A model generated the notes under the pieces. The model saw nothing but the letters and a program-made list of their open reading frames with translations, searched no databases and was not told the origin of the DNA. A stretch of 64,000 nt of DNA from Flavobacteriales bacterium (GTDB lineage: Bacteria > Bacteroidota > Bacteroidia > JACJYZ01), in the NCBI GenBank assembly GCA_020635855.1, contig JACJYZ010000003.1, forward strand, positions 827,552 through 891,551, given 5' to 3'. This document shows, one piece after another, positions 51,119 through 61,700 of the stretch. The translations under genes were made by a program, and so were the position numbers. Numbering within the stretch: the first letter of the stretch is position 1; each line of letters opens with the position of its first letter.

Positions 51119-51355
51119 ATGAAAACCATGACCTGCAAACAGCTCGGCGGTGCCTGCGACCTCGCCTTCCAGGCCGAGACCTTCGAAGAGATCGCGGCAC
51201 TCAGCAAGCAACACGGAATGGAAATGTTCCAAAAGGGGGACGCAGCCCACATGCTTGCCATGAAAGAAATGCAATCCCTCATGCATTCGCCGGAAGCCAT
51301 GAACAAATGGATGGCAGAGAAGAAGGCGGCGTTTGATGCGTTACCGGAAGAGTAA
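51119..51355 (+). CDS. DUF1059-like small protein
   Basis: 78 residues from the ATG at 51119 (MKTMTCKQLGGACDLAFQAE). The MTCKQLGGACD opening and TFEEIAALSKQHGMEMF match the DUF1059 family as I recall it. It is short, soluble and Cys-containing. The upstream reading to 50981 runs through repeats and is not credible. Function unknown. It is not part of an obvious operon. Confidence 0.75.
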   Translation: MKTMTCKQLGGACDLAFQAETFEEIAALSKQHGMEMFQKGDAAHMLAMKEMQSLMHSPEAMNKWMAEKKAAFDALPEE

Positions 51356-51393
51356 CCGGCTTCGAAGGAGTGAGCGTTTTGGTATTGTGAACA

Positions 51394-52473
51394 TCACCAC
51401 GGATTCCCAAACGCAGGATCGGTGATGAACGCCGAATCCGTGAGGGTTTTGAGAAAGGCCAGCACCTGGGCTTTATCTTCAGCGGTGAAATGTACACCGT
51501 GCCGGTAGGCGTATTGCATTTTGCTGTCGATGTTGTAGCTGGCATGTACCCCTTCACTGTAAAAATCAATCACTTCTTCCAATGTCTGGAATCGCCCGTC
51601 GTGCATGTAAGGTGCGGTGAGTGCAATGTTGCGGAGGGATGGGATCCTGAACAACCCGGTGTCTTTTGCCAGGTTTGAAACACCACCTCTACCCGGATCA
51701 GTAAATTGTTCAGGACGGGTGAATGCATCCAGTCCGTTGTTGCTGAATTGACCGGTTGTACCCAAAGCCTGTGCATCGGTCGGGTGGCAATGCAGGCAAT
51801 CCCCTTTCGATTGATCATTCACGATGCGAAAACCTTCGGATTCTTCCGGTGTGAAGTAAGCTTTTCGGGCCAACACGCTGTCGTACCTGGACCGGTTTGA
51901 AATCAGTACACGTTCGAATTGTGCGATGGCTTTGGCCACCAGGTTGCTGTCGATTTGCACCGACCCAAATACGGACCTGAATCTTGCCCGGTAGAATGTA
52001 TTTCCTGCAATACGCTGCACGGCCGTTTCCCAGTCGAGGTCCATCTCATCATGTGCACGTACCGGCTGAAATACCTGCGATTCCAGATCGGCCGCCCTGC
52101 CGTCCCAAAAGAATGCCGGATACCAGGCCAGGTTGAAAAGCGGCATGGTGTTCCTTTTCATCGGTGTTTGTCGGATACCTGTACTGAATTTTTTGGGGGC
52201 ATCTGAAAAAGCCGCTTCTTGCCGGTGACAATGGGCGCATGAAAGGGAAGAGTCGACACTCAGAATCGGGTCGTAAAACAGATGTCGCCCCAGATCCACA
52301 CCCTCAATGGTAGGCGGATTGTTTGTAACAGGTAATGGTGGAAAGTAACGGAGCTCCGGCAACGTGTAGGGCGTGGCCGGCTTCTCCACGCGGAAACCGG
52401 CCAATGCCACAACAAGAAAAAGGCATATAAGAATAACAGAAGGATAGCTGCTGATGTGGATGTGCTTATTCAT
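51394..52473 (-). CDS. Di-haem cytochrome c peroxidase (MauG/CcpA family)
   Basis: 359 residues from the ATG at 52473 (MNKHIHISSYPSVILICLFL). N-terminal signal or anchor about 9-28. Two haem-binding CxxCH motifs: CAHCH (about 79-83) and CLHCH (about 225-229). Between them are ERVLISNRSRYD and the TPEESEGF region; later MHDGRFQTLEEVIDFY is the family landmark for the second domain. Known: these periplasmic enzymes reduce H2O2 or oxidise protein substrates. It overlaps the upstream T9SS protein gene by 8 bp, suggesting coupled translation. Confidence 0.92.
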   Translation of the reverse strand: MNKHIHISSYPSVILICLFLVVALAGFRVEKPATPYTLPELRYFPPLPVTNNPPTIEGVDLGRHLFYDPILSVDSSLSCAHCHRQEAAFSDAPKKFSTGIRQTPMKRNTMPLFNLAWYPAFFWDGRAADLESQVFQPVRAHDEMDLDWETAVQRIAGNTFYRARFRSVFGSVQIDSNLVAKAIAQFERVLISNRSRYDSVLARKAYFTPEESEGFRIVNDQSKGDCLHCHPTDAQALGTTGQFSNNGLDAFTRPEQFTDPGRGGVSNLAKDTGLFRIPSLRNIALTAPYMHDGRFQTLEEVIDFYSEGVHASYNIDSKMQYAYRHGVHFTAEDKAQVLAFLKTLTDSAFITDPAFGNPW

Positions 52474-53392
52474 GTTGAAGCACAACCTTGTATAGCTCTG
52501 TTTTTTTGTTGGTACGTACTTTCAGGAAGTAGACCCCATTGGGATGTGAGTTGATGTCGACATAAAATTTGATGGGTGCAGGCCCCCAGGTTTGTACCAC
52601 CTGGCCATTCAGGCTGATCAGTTCTATTTGCTCAATGATGTGGAACTCGTCCAGTTTTTCCACATCAATGAAAATTCTTCCGGTGGTGGGACTGGGGGAG
52701 ATGCGCATGTATTGTTCCGGTTTCTTCTCATTCACGGTATGAAATAAGGTAATGCTGGATATCAGGTTGTCAATCATCCAGCCTTCCCGGTTCTGCTCAA
52801 TGGAGTCGGAGGTAAATGTGAAGCGGACCTTCAGAGAGTCTGTTTGCTGCGTCATCCAAGAGGTTTCGAAGCATAGCCAGATATTCCGCCAGGTGGTATC
52901 GGTCCCGGAAAAGACATATTCACCTCCGGGTAAAGTATCCTTGTTTTCCTTTTGGAATCCGTAAAAGTTATACACGTAGGGGTTGTCAAAAGCATTTTGC
53001 CACGTGATTCCGCTGTCGACCGAGAACTCAAGAATCCCTCCATCAAACCCTTGGTCCATATCCAGTTTCTGCATCCACTGAAGCGCAAGTACCGAGTTGC
53101 CTAAAAAGGTAGTCGGCGGCAGGGTGTACATAAAACTTGAATGGTTGTTGGTCGGATAGGGATGGATGGTGTCCGTCATGATGGCGTTGGGCACGGTGGA
53201 GGGCTTGTTAAAAATCGTTTTCTGAGGAGGTCCTATCTGCCATATGTTGGATGCGGAGGTATCCATTACTATGATGATGGAATTGGTGGCGGATGTGTCC
53301 GCTCCGTCAAAATATTGGGTGAGAACATAACCCTGGCCGAAAAGGCAAAAGGGTGCAACAAGGCACACCAGAAATGTAGAGATGAATTTCAT
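52466..53392 (-). CDS. T9SS-secreted protein with C-terminal sorting domain
   Basis: 308 residues. Signal peptide MKFISTFLVCLVAPFCLFGQ. A jelly-roll-like or MAM-like middle (LEFSVDSGITWQNAFDNPYV, WMIDNLISSITLF). The C-terminus (about 230-308) starts MRISPSPTTGRIFIDVEKLD and ends TELYKVVLQHE, a T9SS type A sorting domain. Known: such domains send proteins through the type IX secretion system to the cell surface. Function of the cargo is unknown. It is the first gene of a pair with the di-haem peroxidase. Confidence 0.82.
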   Translation of the reverse strand: MKFISTFLVCLVAPFCLFGQGYVLTQYFDGADTSATNSIIIVMDTSASNIWQIGPPQKTIFNKPSTVPNAIMTDTIHPYPTNNHSSFMYTLPPTTFLGNSVLALQWMQKLDMDQGFDGGILEFSVDSGITWQNAFDNPYVYNFYGFQKENKDTLPGGEYVFSGTDTTWRNIWLCFETSWMTQQTDSLKVRFTFTSDSIEQNREGWMIDNLISSITLFHTVNEKKPEQYMRISPSPTTGRIFIDVEKLDEFHIIEQIELISLNGQVVQTWGPAPIKFYVDINSHPNGVYFLKVRTNKKTELYKVVLQHE

Positions 53393-53507
53393 GTGTATAA
53401 GGTTTTACAGAGGGGCGTCAACTTGTAAGTGGCACCACTTGACCTGATGCCGAATAATCATCGCCAATATATCATATATATTATACAAAGTAAAGAGGCG
53501 TGTGTGG

Positions 53508-53547
53508 AATTTGATAATTTGAAAATGTGTCAATTTGAAAATGAAAG
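53508..53547. repeat. AATTTGAAAATG dispersed repeat
   Basis: AATTTGATAATTTGAAAATG and TGTCAATTTGAAAATGAAAG, related to 50864-50887. Both copies continue with a CCGT...AATGC stretch and a CTTACCTTGCGA/CCTACCTTGCGA end. The 224-bp gap (53393-53616) has no supported gene. Confidence 0.6.
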
Positions 53548-53616
53548 CATCCCGTTGAATGCTCCATCTCAATGCCGCAATTCCTACCTTGCGACTAAAG
53601 ACTTGGGACTGGCGAC

Positions 53617-54225
53617 TTAGGACCTTAGCTTCATGGCTTCCGCGATGGCACGTTCATGATCGTGGCTGCTGTTTTCCAGCGCTGCGATGATGCTTTGTCG
53701 CTCACCTTCCTTTTTGTTCTGGCTGAGTTTGTTCTTCGCCTGAATTTCAGTCACCGTGATCCGGAACGCCACAATTCCATTCAGCATTTTTCTTTTGTAA
53801 TCATCGGGCAATCGGTCCCATTGTGCTTTGTACCCCGGATCGGTCTCCATGATCATCGCTTCCAGGTCGGTTGTTGATTCGCTGGCATCTGTCAGGAGTG
53901 CTGCCTGACCGTATGCGTGTACGGATATATAATTCCAGGTAGGTACGTTCATCTCGCGTTCGTAATGTTTGGGTGAGATGTACGCGTGCGGTTCGGTGAA
54001 GATCACCAGCACAGGGTTGTTCTTCAATTGCATCCATTGCGGGTTCGCCTTTGAAAGGTGTGATGAGAGCACAAGGTCATCCCCGTTCTCCTTGATTGTG
54101 AACGGCACATGGGTGGCACTTGGCATGTTGTTGTCAACCGTCACCAGGGTGGCGAAGTTGTGTGCGCGCATGAATTGGAGCACTTCTTCCCTGTCGGTGT
54201 TCAGGTAGTGTTTCGGGATATACAT
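53617..54225 (-). CDS. FMN-binding PaiB-like protein
   Basis: 202 residues from the ATG at 54225 (MYIPKHYLNTDREEVLQFMR). It matches the PaiB/FMN-binding split-barrel family: ATLVTVDNNMPSATHVPFTI, VFTEPHAYISPKHYE (in the form VIFTEPHAYISPKHY), VPTWNYISVHAYGQ, and LNGIVAFRITVTEIQAKNKL near the end. Known: PaiB homologues are annotated as transcriptional repressors, though an FMN enzyme or binding role is also possible. The longer reading to 54306 has no support. The stop TAA falls at the edge of a GACTTGG-type heptamer repeat. Confidence 0.9.
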   Translation of the reverse strand: MYIPKHYLNTDREEVLQFMRAHNFATLVTVDNNMPSATHVPFTIKENGDDLVLSSHLSKANPQWMQLKNNPVLVIFTEPHAYISPKHYEREMNVPTWNYISVHAYGQAALLTDASESTTDLEAMIMETDPGYKAQWDRLPDDYKRKMLNGIVAFRITVTEIQAKNKLSQNKKEGERQSIIAALENSSHDHERAIAEAMKLRS

Positions 54226-54265
54226 ATTGAGCGGGATTGTTTGTGCCAGCGACACTGCAGACAGG

Positions 54266-55444
54266 TTATTGCAAGCGCTGTTTCTCCGCCTCCACCAGTT
54301 TCCCAATTTCCTTGTTGAAGTTCTTCTTGTTGATGCCGGTCAGCTTTTCCAAACTTGCCAGGTATGCAGTTTGGTCTTGCTTCATGGGCGTGCTGCGCAG
54401 CAACTCCATCACGGCTTGAAAGCCTTTTTCCTTTTCCAGCTTTTGAACGATGAGCGCATTGATGACATAGGTGGTGATCAGTTTCTCCTTTGCATTCGCG
54501 CTGAAATTATCCATGGCTTCATATTGCTCAAACCAGTTCACGTTTTTTTTGCCTGCCACTTCTTTATAGAAAAGTTGGTAGATGTCCACCCACGAAATGC
54601 CCCAGCTGCCGCCGTAAAGGTAAGCGCATCCTTCATCCACCGGGCGGTTCACCTGGGCGAACGGCATTTTCCGGTACAGGCAACCGTGCCATGTGTCGTG
54701 CAGGTCGAAAGCGCCAAAACGGTTGCCGAATTCAGACGTGATCATGGCCATGGTGTTGCCGTCGCCTGAGGTCAGGCTGATGGATGGCATGCCGGCGTAA
54801 TCACGCTTGTACGATACGCCCATTACGCGCAGTGCTTCGGCAGCGTTATTGCAGCAATAGATGTGAATATTGCTCGTCGCCATATCCAGCTTCCTGTTGT
54901 ATGCATCCAGGTATTGATCGTAATCCTTTGCCAGGGTGGTGTCCAGATGTTCCTTGTACCGCCATACCACATGCGGTGTGTGGAATGTTTTCCAGTGACC
55001 GGTAAAGATTGAAACAGGGGAACTGAATGTAAAGTGCCGGTCGTTGCCGGTGTGTGCCTGCAATTCGAACAGGGCACGCAACTCGCCCTTGCTATCCGCA
55101 GCGCCCATATAAGCCAATTGAACCAGGAAAGAATGCTCATCTTCTGGGGTCACGTTCAGCAGCACGGGTTTGTAAAATTGGTCGTCCTGATGCGCTTCAC
55201 TTGCGCCGATACCTTTGATCTCGTCGATCAGGTCTAAGGTTTCTGCTTTCCCCTCCGCGGCAATCCTGGGGTTGTCCGGCTGGTCTTTTGCGATATGGTC
55301 CAGGAAATCCGACAAGTCGTGCATGAGGTTACGGGCAATGACACTGTCATCCGGTAATTTTAAACCCGGTTGTAAGGAAATGGATGACTGGCCCAGGGCG
55401 GAACAGCTCCAGGCGGCAAACAGACAAAGAAGGATCCGGCGCAT
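54266..55444 (-). CDS. Secreted protein of unknown function (possibly protease-like)
   Basis: 392 residues. Signal peptide MRRILLCLFAAWSCSALGQ. The mature protein has two clustered metal- or Cys-rich motifs: SNIHIYCCNNAAEALRV, and DLHDTWHGCLYRKM followed by VDEGCAYLYGGSWGISWV. The H-x3-H in HDTWH with a later Glu could suit a zinc-peptidase-like site, but no canonical HExxH is present, so this is only a suggestion. The region 330-392 is helical. It ends 40 bp before the PaiB start on the same strand. No terminator lies between them, so they may be co-transcribed. Confidence 0.68.
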   Translation of the reverse strand: MRRILLCLFAAWSCSALGQSSISLQPGLKLPDDSVIARNLMHDLSDFLDHIAKDQPDNPRIAAEGKAETLDLIDEIKGIGASEAHQDDQFYKPVLLNVTPEDEHSFLVQLAYMGAADSKGELRALFELQAHTGNDRHFTFSSPVSIFTGHWKTFHTPHVVWRYKEHLDTTLAKDYDQYLDAYNRKLDMATSNIHIYCCNNAAEALRVMGVSYKRDYAGMPSISLTSGDGNTMAMITSEFGNRFGAFDLHDTWHGCLYRKMPFAQVNRPVDEGCAYLYGGSWGISWVDIYQLFYKEVAGKKNVNWFEQYEAMDNFSANAKEKLITTYVINALIVQKLEKEKGFQAVMELLRSTPMKQDQTAYLASLEKLTGINKKNFNKEIGKLVEAEKQRLQ

Positions 55445-55748
55445 GTATGAGAATTTGGTTTGTACGAAGTTAATGAAGCTCCGGAGATGGGAACTGTTAA
55501 ATATATGTACACAATGATTGCCGGGATGAAAGGTAGAAATGACTTATTGAACGAAGGGGTTGATTTTGAGGTCCATCGCCTAAGATGGTGGTAATGTTAA
55601 GGTGGTTACGCCTGATATTTTGCCACGAACCTTGGTGCCTTTGCGCCTTGGTAGCATTGTTTATATCCGAGGAAGGATTTGTTACTTATTGGTTGTGGGG
55701 AGCCATTGACGGCGCTGCGCACTCACACGCCCATCGGGAGCATGCGCA
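55445..55748. other. Intergenic stretch with an octamer repeat
   Basis: About 300 bp with no supported gene. The segment GCCACGAACCTTGGTGCCTT then TGCGCCTTGGTAG (55622-55654) is made of CCTTGGTG-CCTTTGCG-CCTTGGTA, an 8-bp period. A 72-codon plus-strand frame passes through it and is rejected. It lies between the 3' end of the 2096-aa giant gene and the upstream end of the 54266-55444 gene. Confidence 0.55.
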
Positions 55749-58700
55749 TCAATTCACCACAAATTGTTGCCTGCTCAACACGCCTTCGTCGGAATCCAGT
55801 TGAATGAAGTAAATCCCCTTTTGATACCCGTGTGCATTCAGGTCGATCCGGATTTCGCCTGAGGACTTCACTGAGAAAGAATTCAGTGCGTATGAATCTA
55901 TCGCCTGTCCGAGGGCATTGTAAACGGTCAGCCTCACATGGTGTTGCTGCAGGTTGGAATACCGGATGAACAGATTGGATACGGCGGGATTCGGGTAAAC
56001 ATTGAGTTGGGGCGCGTCCGTATCTCCAGGGTTCTGAACAGATGTTGTAATTCCGTCATAATTCACCTGTACGTAATTGCTGTACGCTTCATTCCCATTG
56101 AAATCGGTTTGCCGGAGTCGATAATAACTGATGCCTGTCAACGGTTGAGGGTCCTGCTCGTGGTATTTCAATTTCTTGTTGCTGTTACCTGCGCCATCCA
56201 CCTGCGCGATCTCTTCGATGTGTTTGAAATCCGTTGTTCTCAGCACTGTATAGAAGTCACAGTCGGTTTCCGTTGACGTGATCCACGACAGGTTCACCAC
56301 ATCCTCTTCGAGTTCGGCCTTGAATGTTTCCAGGTTTTCAATGGCGGTGTTGCGGGAAAAAATGAGCGAGAACTCCGTATCTGTGAATGTGGTGTCTCCG
56401 GTAAATTCATAGGTTGATTTTTTGCGGATATCCTGTTCCTTTCCCGTAATGTGATCCACCAGTGTCACGGTGATCTCGGGTTCGAGGGTTGACAATTGTG
56501 AGAAGGTTAAGGTGTATTTTGCTCCGTGCTCCACCATCACATCCATGGGGATCGTGGTTTCACCTTGCAACTCGGGCTGCGTGTTGATGGAGTATATTTC
56601 ATTCGCCTGGTCGATGGTGCACAGGTTGGGCACGTCCGGTGTGGTGCTGATGAGTTTGTGCGCATCCAGTTCACTGTCGAAATTCGCACTGGCATCCTGA
56701 CTGAACCGGACCGTTGTCTGATCCTGAAAACCAAGTCCGTCGATCCTTACTTCCACCATGTTGTCGTATTCTGAAACCACTCGGTAAAAGGTCACGTCGT
56801 TGTCGACCTTCACGCTTTCCTTCATGGACAAGCCGGGTGAAGAGCCGTTGGTTTGTACCCAGAAGGCCTGACAGGAAGGAATGTACCTCGAGCCTCCGTT
56901 GGTGCCGACGCCTCCCACATAACTTGCATACTGCTGGATGTCGTCCCTGAAAACGTAAATGGCATTGTTCACACTTGCATTGTAGTTCATGTTGGCGGCG
57001 TCCCAATCAATGGTGGAAGGGTAGGGGTTGGCCACCAGGTTCCACCCGTTGTCGGTAGGTCCGCCCGAATTGTCATAGGTAAGCGGGATGTTCACATCAC
57101 CGGTAACAGCGGGTCCGGTGACGTCCAGGGTAACCGGCATGTCGCGGTCATACATCCACAAGGTATAACCTTTGTCGTTGCTGAGCCCGTCGGACACATC
57201 GCTCATGGCCACCCAGCCTTCGTTGATGTCACCCGTTCCGGCATAATCTTCATCGTACCAGTACATGTTGGTCCAGTAATCTTCCCATTCGTTTCCTGTT
57301 CCGGCAATCCCGGTCAGGGTCACGTCATCGTTCAGTTGTACCAGTGTTGCTCCGCTGACAGGGAATGATACGTTCCGGTAACCTGCGTTACCTGTAATAT
57401 ATCGTTGAACCGTAATGTCGCCGGTGACATCAGCGCCTGATTTGATCTCGCCGATGCTGGCGGTTCCGCTGACGTTTGATATCAAAGTGAAATCATCTCC
57501 GGTGGTGAAAGTACCGGCTTCCGTGTGCAGTGTACCGATCAGGTTGTGTTCTCCTGAAAGGATGGTTACTCCGCTGGCATTGTCGATGGTCAGGTCGTTG
57601 TAGGTAAGTCCGCCCGTAATGGTTTGCGCTGTGCTGCCGTTGAAATACATCAATCCGTTGTTGTGGTTGAATCCTCCCGTGATGATCCAGTTTCCTGTAA
57701 TACCGAGGGTATCTCCCACCTGGGAGGTGAGTGTTCCGGATACGGTCACATCGTGGAAGGTGCTGGAAGAAGTGCCGCTGATCGTTGTGGTACCGCTGAA
57801 GGTGGTGAGGGATGTGCCGGCGCTGAAAGTGCTGTTGTTGGTCCAGTTTCCTGCAACATCCAGGTTAAAATCATTTGTGGCGAAGGGGGCATTGATGGTT
57901 ACGTTGCCGTTGATGTCCGCGTTGGCTTCCAGTCCTTTCGTGCCCGATCCGGACAGGGTCAGATGGTGATAGCCGGTAGTGGCGGCTTTCACGGTTTGGT
58001 TGGCGCTGCCGGTATAAGCAACCGTGTTGTTGGCGGCGCTGGCATCGAAAGAGGCGTTTGTAAGCAACAGGTTGCCTCCGACCGACAGGTAGGAGTTGGC
58101 CTTGTTCAGCCATACGGGCGTTCCTGTGATGCGGTCGATGTTTTTGTCTACCGCAATGCTTCCGTTATTGGTAACGGTGATGCCATCGTACAGTCGGAGT
58201 TTGGCGTCATCCACGGTCAGGTTTGCACCGGAAGGAATGGTTTTGTTACCGGTTGTCATTCTGATCTGGTTGAGATCGAAGATGTCTCCGATGCCTCCGA
58301 ACTCGGTATCGGTTCCGCCAAGAATGATGTAAGGGCTTGTGGTGCCGTCTCCGTAAAGTTCGCCGTTCACCGTCAGGTCGCCATTGACAGTCAGTACATA
58401 TGAACCGATATCAAGTGTACCGGTGGCATGGATGATCAGGTTGCCCACGGTGGTGTTTCCAACGAGCGTGACCACATCACCGCTGTCGATGATTACGTTG
58501 TCGGTAGGGCCGGGTGTGCAGGTACCGCAATCCCAGGTGGATGTCTGATTCCAGTCGCCCGTAGTGATGCTTTTGATGTTGCCATATACTGTTACGGGAA
58601 GATCATACGCTGTTCCTGCTCCGCAACCGGAACCGGGTGTTACCTGGACATTGCCGGAAGTGGCAGCGCCCCAGTCCACCGTAACCGCATCGGTTCCCTG

Positions 58701-61700
58701 GCCTGATGTAAGCGTACCACCGGAGATGATCCAGTTATAGGTGTATCCGTTTCGGGCAGTCAGGGAGTAATTCACACCGCTTTCATATTCGAGTACGTTG
58801 ATGTCGCCTGTGACGGTATCCATCGGCAGGGTATGAATGGCTACATCCAGTGAAACGGTGTCGCCCTGGCAACCGTTATCTTCCACCACCTGTACCTGCG
58901 CATCGGCCATGGCTGTGCTACCCCAGTTCACTGTGATCACGGTATCGTTGGGTCCGGGTGCCGGTGATGCGGTGCCTCCGGTGATGATCCATGTGTAGGT
59001 GGAGGAAGTGGGCGCGGGTACCGAATAGGTGATACCTGATTCGTTGGCGCAAACCGAGTCTCTTCCTTCGATGGGGGCTGTTTGGGGTTTGTCACACAGC
59101 GAGATGTCATCAATGGTCATGTCGCTGTCGAAGTTGCTTCCGGTAATTCCGCGGAATTGGATGGATACACAGGGAAGGCCGGCATAATCAGACAGATCCA
59201 CGTTCGCGTATTGCCAATCTGTTCCGTCTGCGGATTGCTGCCCGGTTTTGGTCCACACGGCCATGTCGGTATTCACATCCACGTTGAGCGTTCCCATGTT
59301 GGCACCGTACATATGGTAGGCAAAATGCAGTTCCGGATGTGTGGCGGCGCTAAGGTCGAAGGTTTGTTCGAAGATGGCCACTTTGGTGGGGAAGTTCGGA
59401 GTGGAAGCTTCGGTGTACACATACCAGGTGCCGTCAATGGCTGCATCCGGACCGGTACCAGTGGAAGGTGTGCCTGCATCATCCCGGGTCCAGTCCATGT
59501 CGTCTCCACTGGCATTGGTCCAGTCACCCAGGCCTGATTCGAAACTTTCCGCGTAGGGAGGCGCATTGCCTCCGGCCGATGTTACGACAAGTGAAACGGT
59601 ATCGGAATAATAGGTGCAGCTTTTGGTGACGGCGGCACGATAGTAATATGTGGATCCTGCGGCCGGATCCACCACATCGTGGCTGTCGGACGTTGCCCCG
59701 GAGATATCGGAGAAGTTGATGTTGTCTGTGGATTCCTGCCATTGCAGCGTGGCGCTTCCGTCGTAACCGGTCAGCGACAGGCTGGCGGTTCCGGTGCCGC
59801 AAATGACGTTTACTGAAAGTGAAGCGTCGCCGGTTTCCACCCGGTCGCAAAGGTTCACTTCATCAATGGCGATGTCGCTGGCGAAGCCGTTTCCCGTAAT
59901 GCCCCGGAACCTCACCGTTACACATGACTCACCGGCATAGTCTTCCAGGTCCACGGTGGCCAGCACCCATGGGTCTGTTTCGCTGGTCTGCTGTTGCCCG
60001 GTGATACTCCATACGGCCTGATCGGCATTCACATCTACATTCAGTGTGCCAATATTGGTGCCGTACATATGGTAGTAAAACTTCAGTTCCGGGTGGGTGG
60101 TGGCTGAGAAGTCGAATACCTGTTCCAGGATGGCGGTCTTGTCGGGATTATTCGGGTTGGAAGCTTCGGTGAACATATACCAGGTAGAGCTGTTGGCGCC
60201 GGTGGAGGGGCCTGTGCCGGTGGATGGCGTACCTGCATTGTCGCGTGTCCAGTCCATGTCGTCCCCGGTCGCATCGATCCAATCACCCACGCCGGTCTCA
60301 AAATCTTCGGTATAGGGAGGAGCATTTCCACCGGCTGCCGCTACAGACACAGCCACGGTATCTGAGTACCCTGTACAACCGTATGTGATTTGCGCCCGGT
60401 AATAATAATTGTTACCGGTAGAAAGTCCCGTCATGGTTTCATTGTCGGAAGTCTTTCCGATCACATCTGAAAAGTTGATGTTGTCGGTGGATTGTTGCCA
60501 TTGAATGGTGGCGCCAGGGGTATAACCGCTGACAGATACATCCACGCTACCTCCGCCGCAAAGGGAACCGGTGGAAATGGAAGCGGTTCCCCCCACAATG
60601 CGTTCGCAGAGATTGATGTTGTCGATGCTGATGTCACTTGCAAAGCCGCTTCCAGTGATGCCCCGAAGGGTAATCGCCACACATGAAAGGCCGGCATACG
60701 CACTCAGGTCAATGGAGGCTTCTCCCCAGGGGTCGGCGCCACTGGCCTGTTGTTGACCGGAAACACTCCATACATCCTGATCCGCATTGGCATCCAGGTG
60801 AAGACTCCCGATGTTCGCGCCGTACATATGGTAATAAAATGTCATTTCGGGGTGGGTATTGCCGCTAAAATCAAAAGTTTGCTGAAAGAGTGCCACCTTG
60901 TCGGGATTGTTCGGGTTGGATGCTTCCGTGAACAGGTACCAGCTGCCATCCGCAGCGGCATCCGGACCTGTATTGTTGGAGGGAGTGGTGGTGTTGGTTC
61001 GCGTCCAGTCCATGTCATCGGAAGCACTGTTGGTCCAGTCGCCGATACCGGATTCAAAACTTTCGGAATAGGGAAGACTGTTGGAAGCGCCGTTTGTAAC
61101 GGTGACGGAAACGGTATCCGAATATTGAGAACAACCGTCTGTTACCAGCGCCCGGTAAAAGTAACTGCTGCCGGTTGCCAATGACGAGATGGTTTCATGA
61201 TCGGAGGTTGCACCTGATACGGTACTGAAATTAATGTTGTCGGTGGATTCCTCCCACTGTATGGTGGCTCCGCCGGTGTATCCGTTCAGGTCCAGGTCCA
61301 CATCCCCGGACGCGCAAAGGGATGCGTCGGAAATGGAGGCATCACCGGGATTCAGTGTTGAGCACAGATCCCAGCATGTGATGTCATCAAGGGCGATATC
61401 GCTGTCATAGTTGCTTCCGGTCACCCCCCTGAACCGCACGATCACGCTGCTGAGGTTGCCATACGCCGATAAGTCCACCTGAACGAAAATCCATTCATCC
61501 GTACCGGCGGTTTGTTGTTGCCCGGTGACCGACCAGGTTCCATTGTTCCAGCTTCCGTCATTGACATCCAGATACAGTGAACCCATACTGGCGCCATACA
61601 TGTGAATATAGAATCCCAGCTGGGGCTCATTCACATTGGTGAAATCAAAAGTCGCCTGAAGGTAGGTGGTTTTGGAGGGGAAGTTCGGATTTGAAGCTTC

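Noticed and set aside
55585..55803. 72-codon plus-strand frame with a hydrophobic start
   Set aside because: It runs through an octamer repeat and into the 3' end of the giant gene; no homology-like motif.
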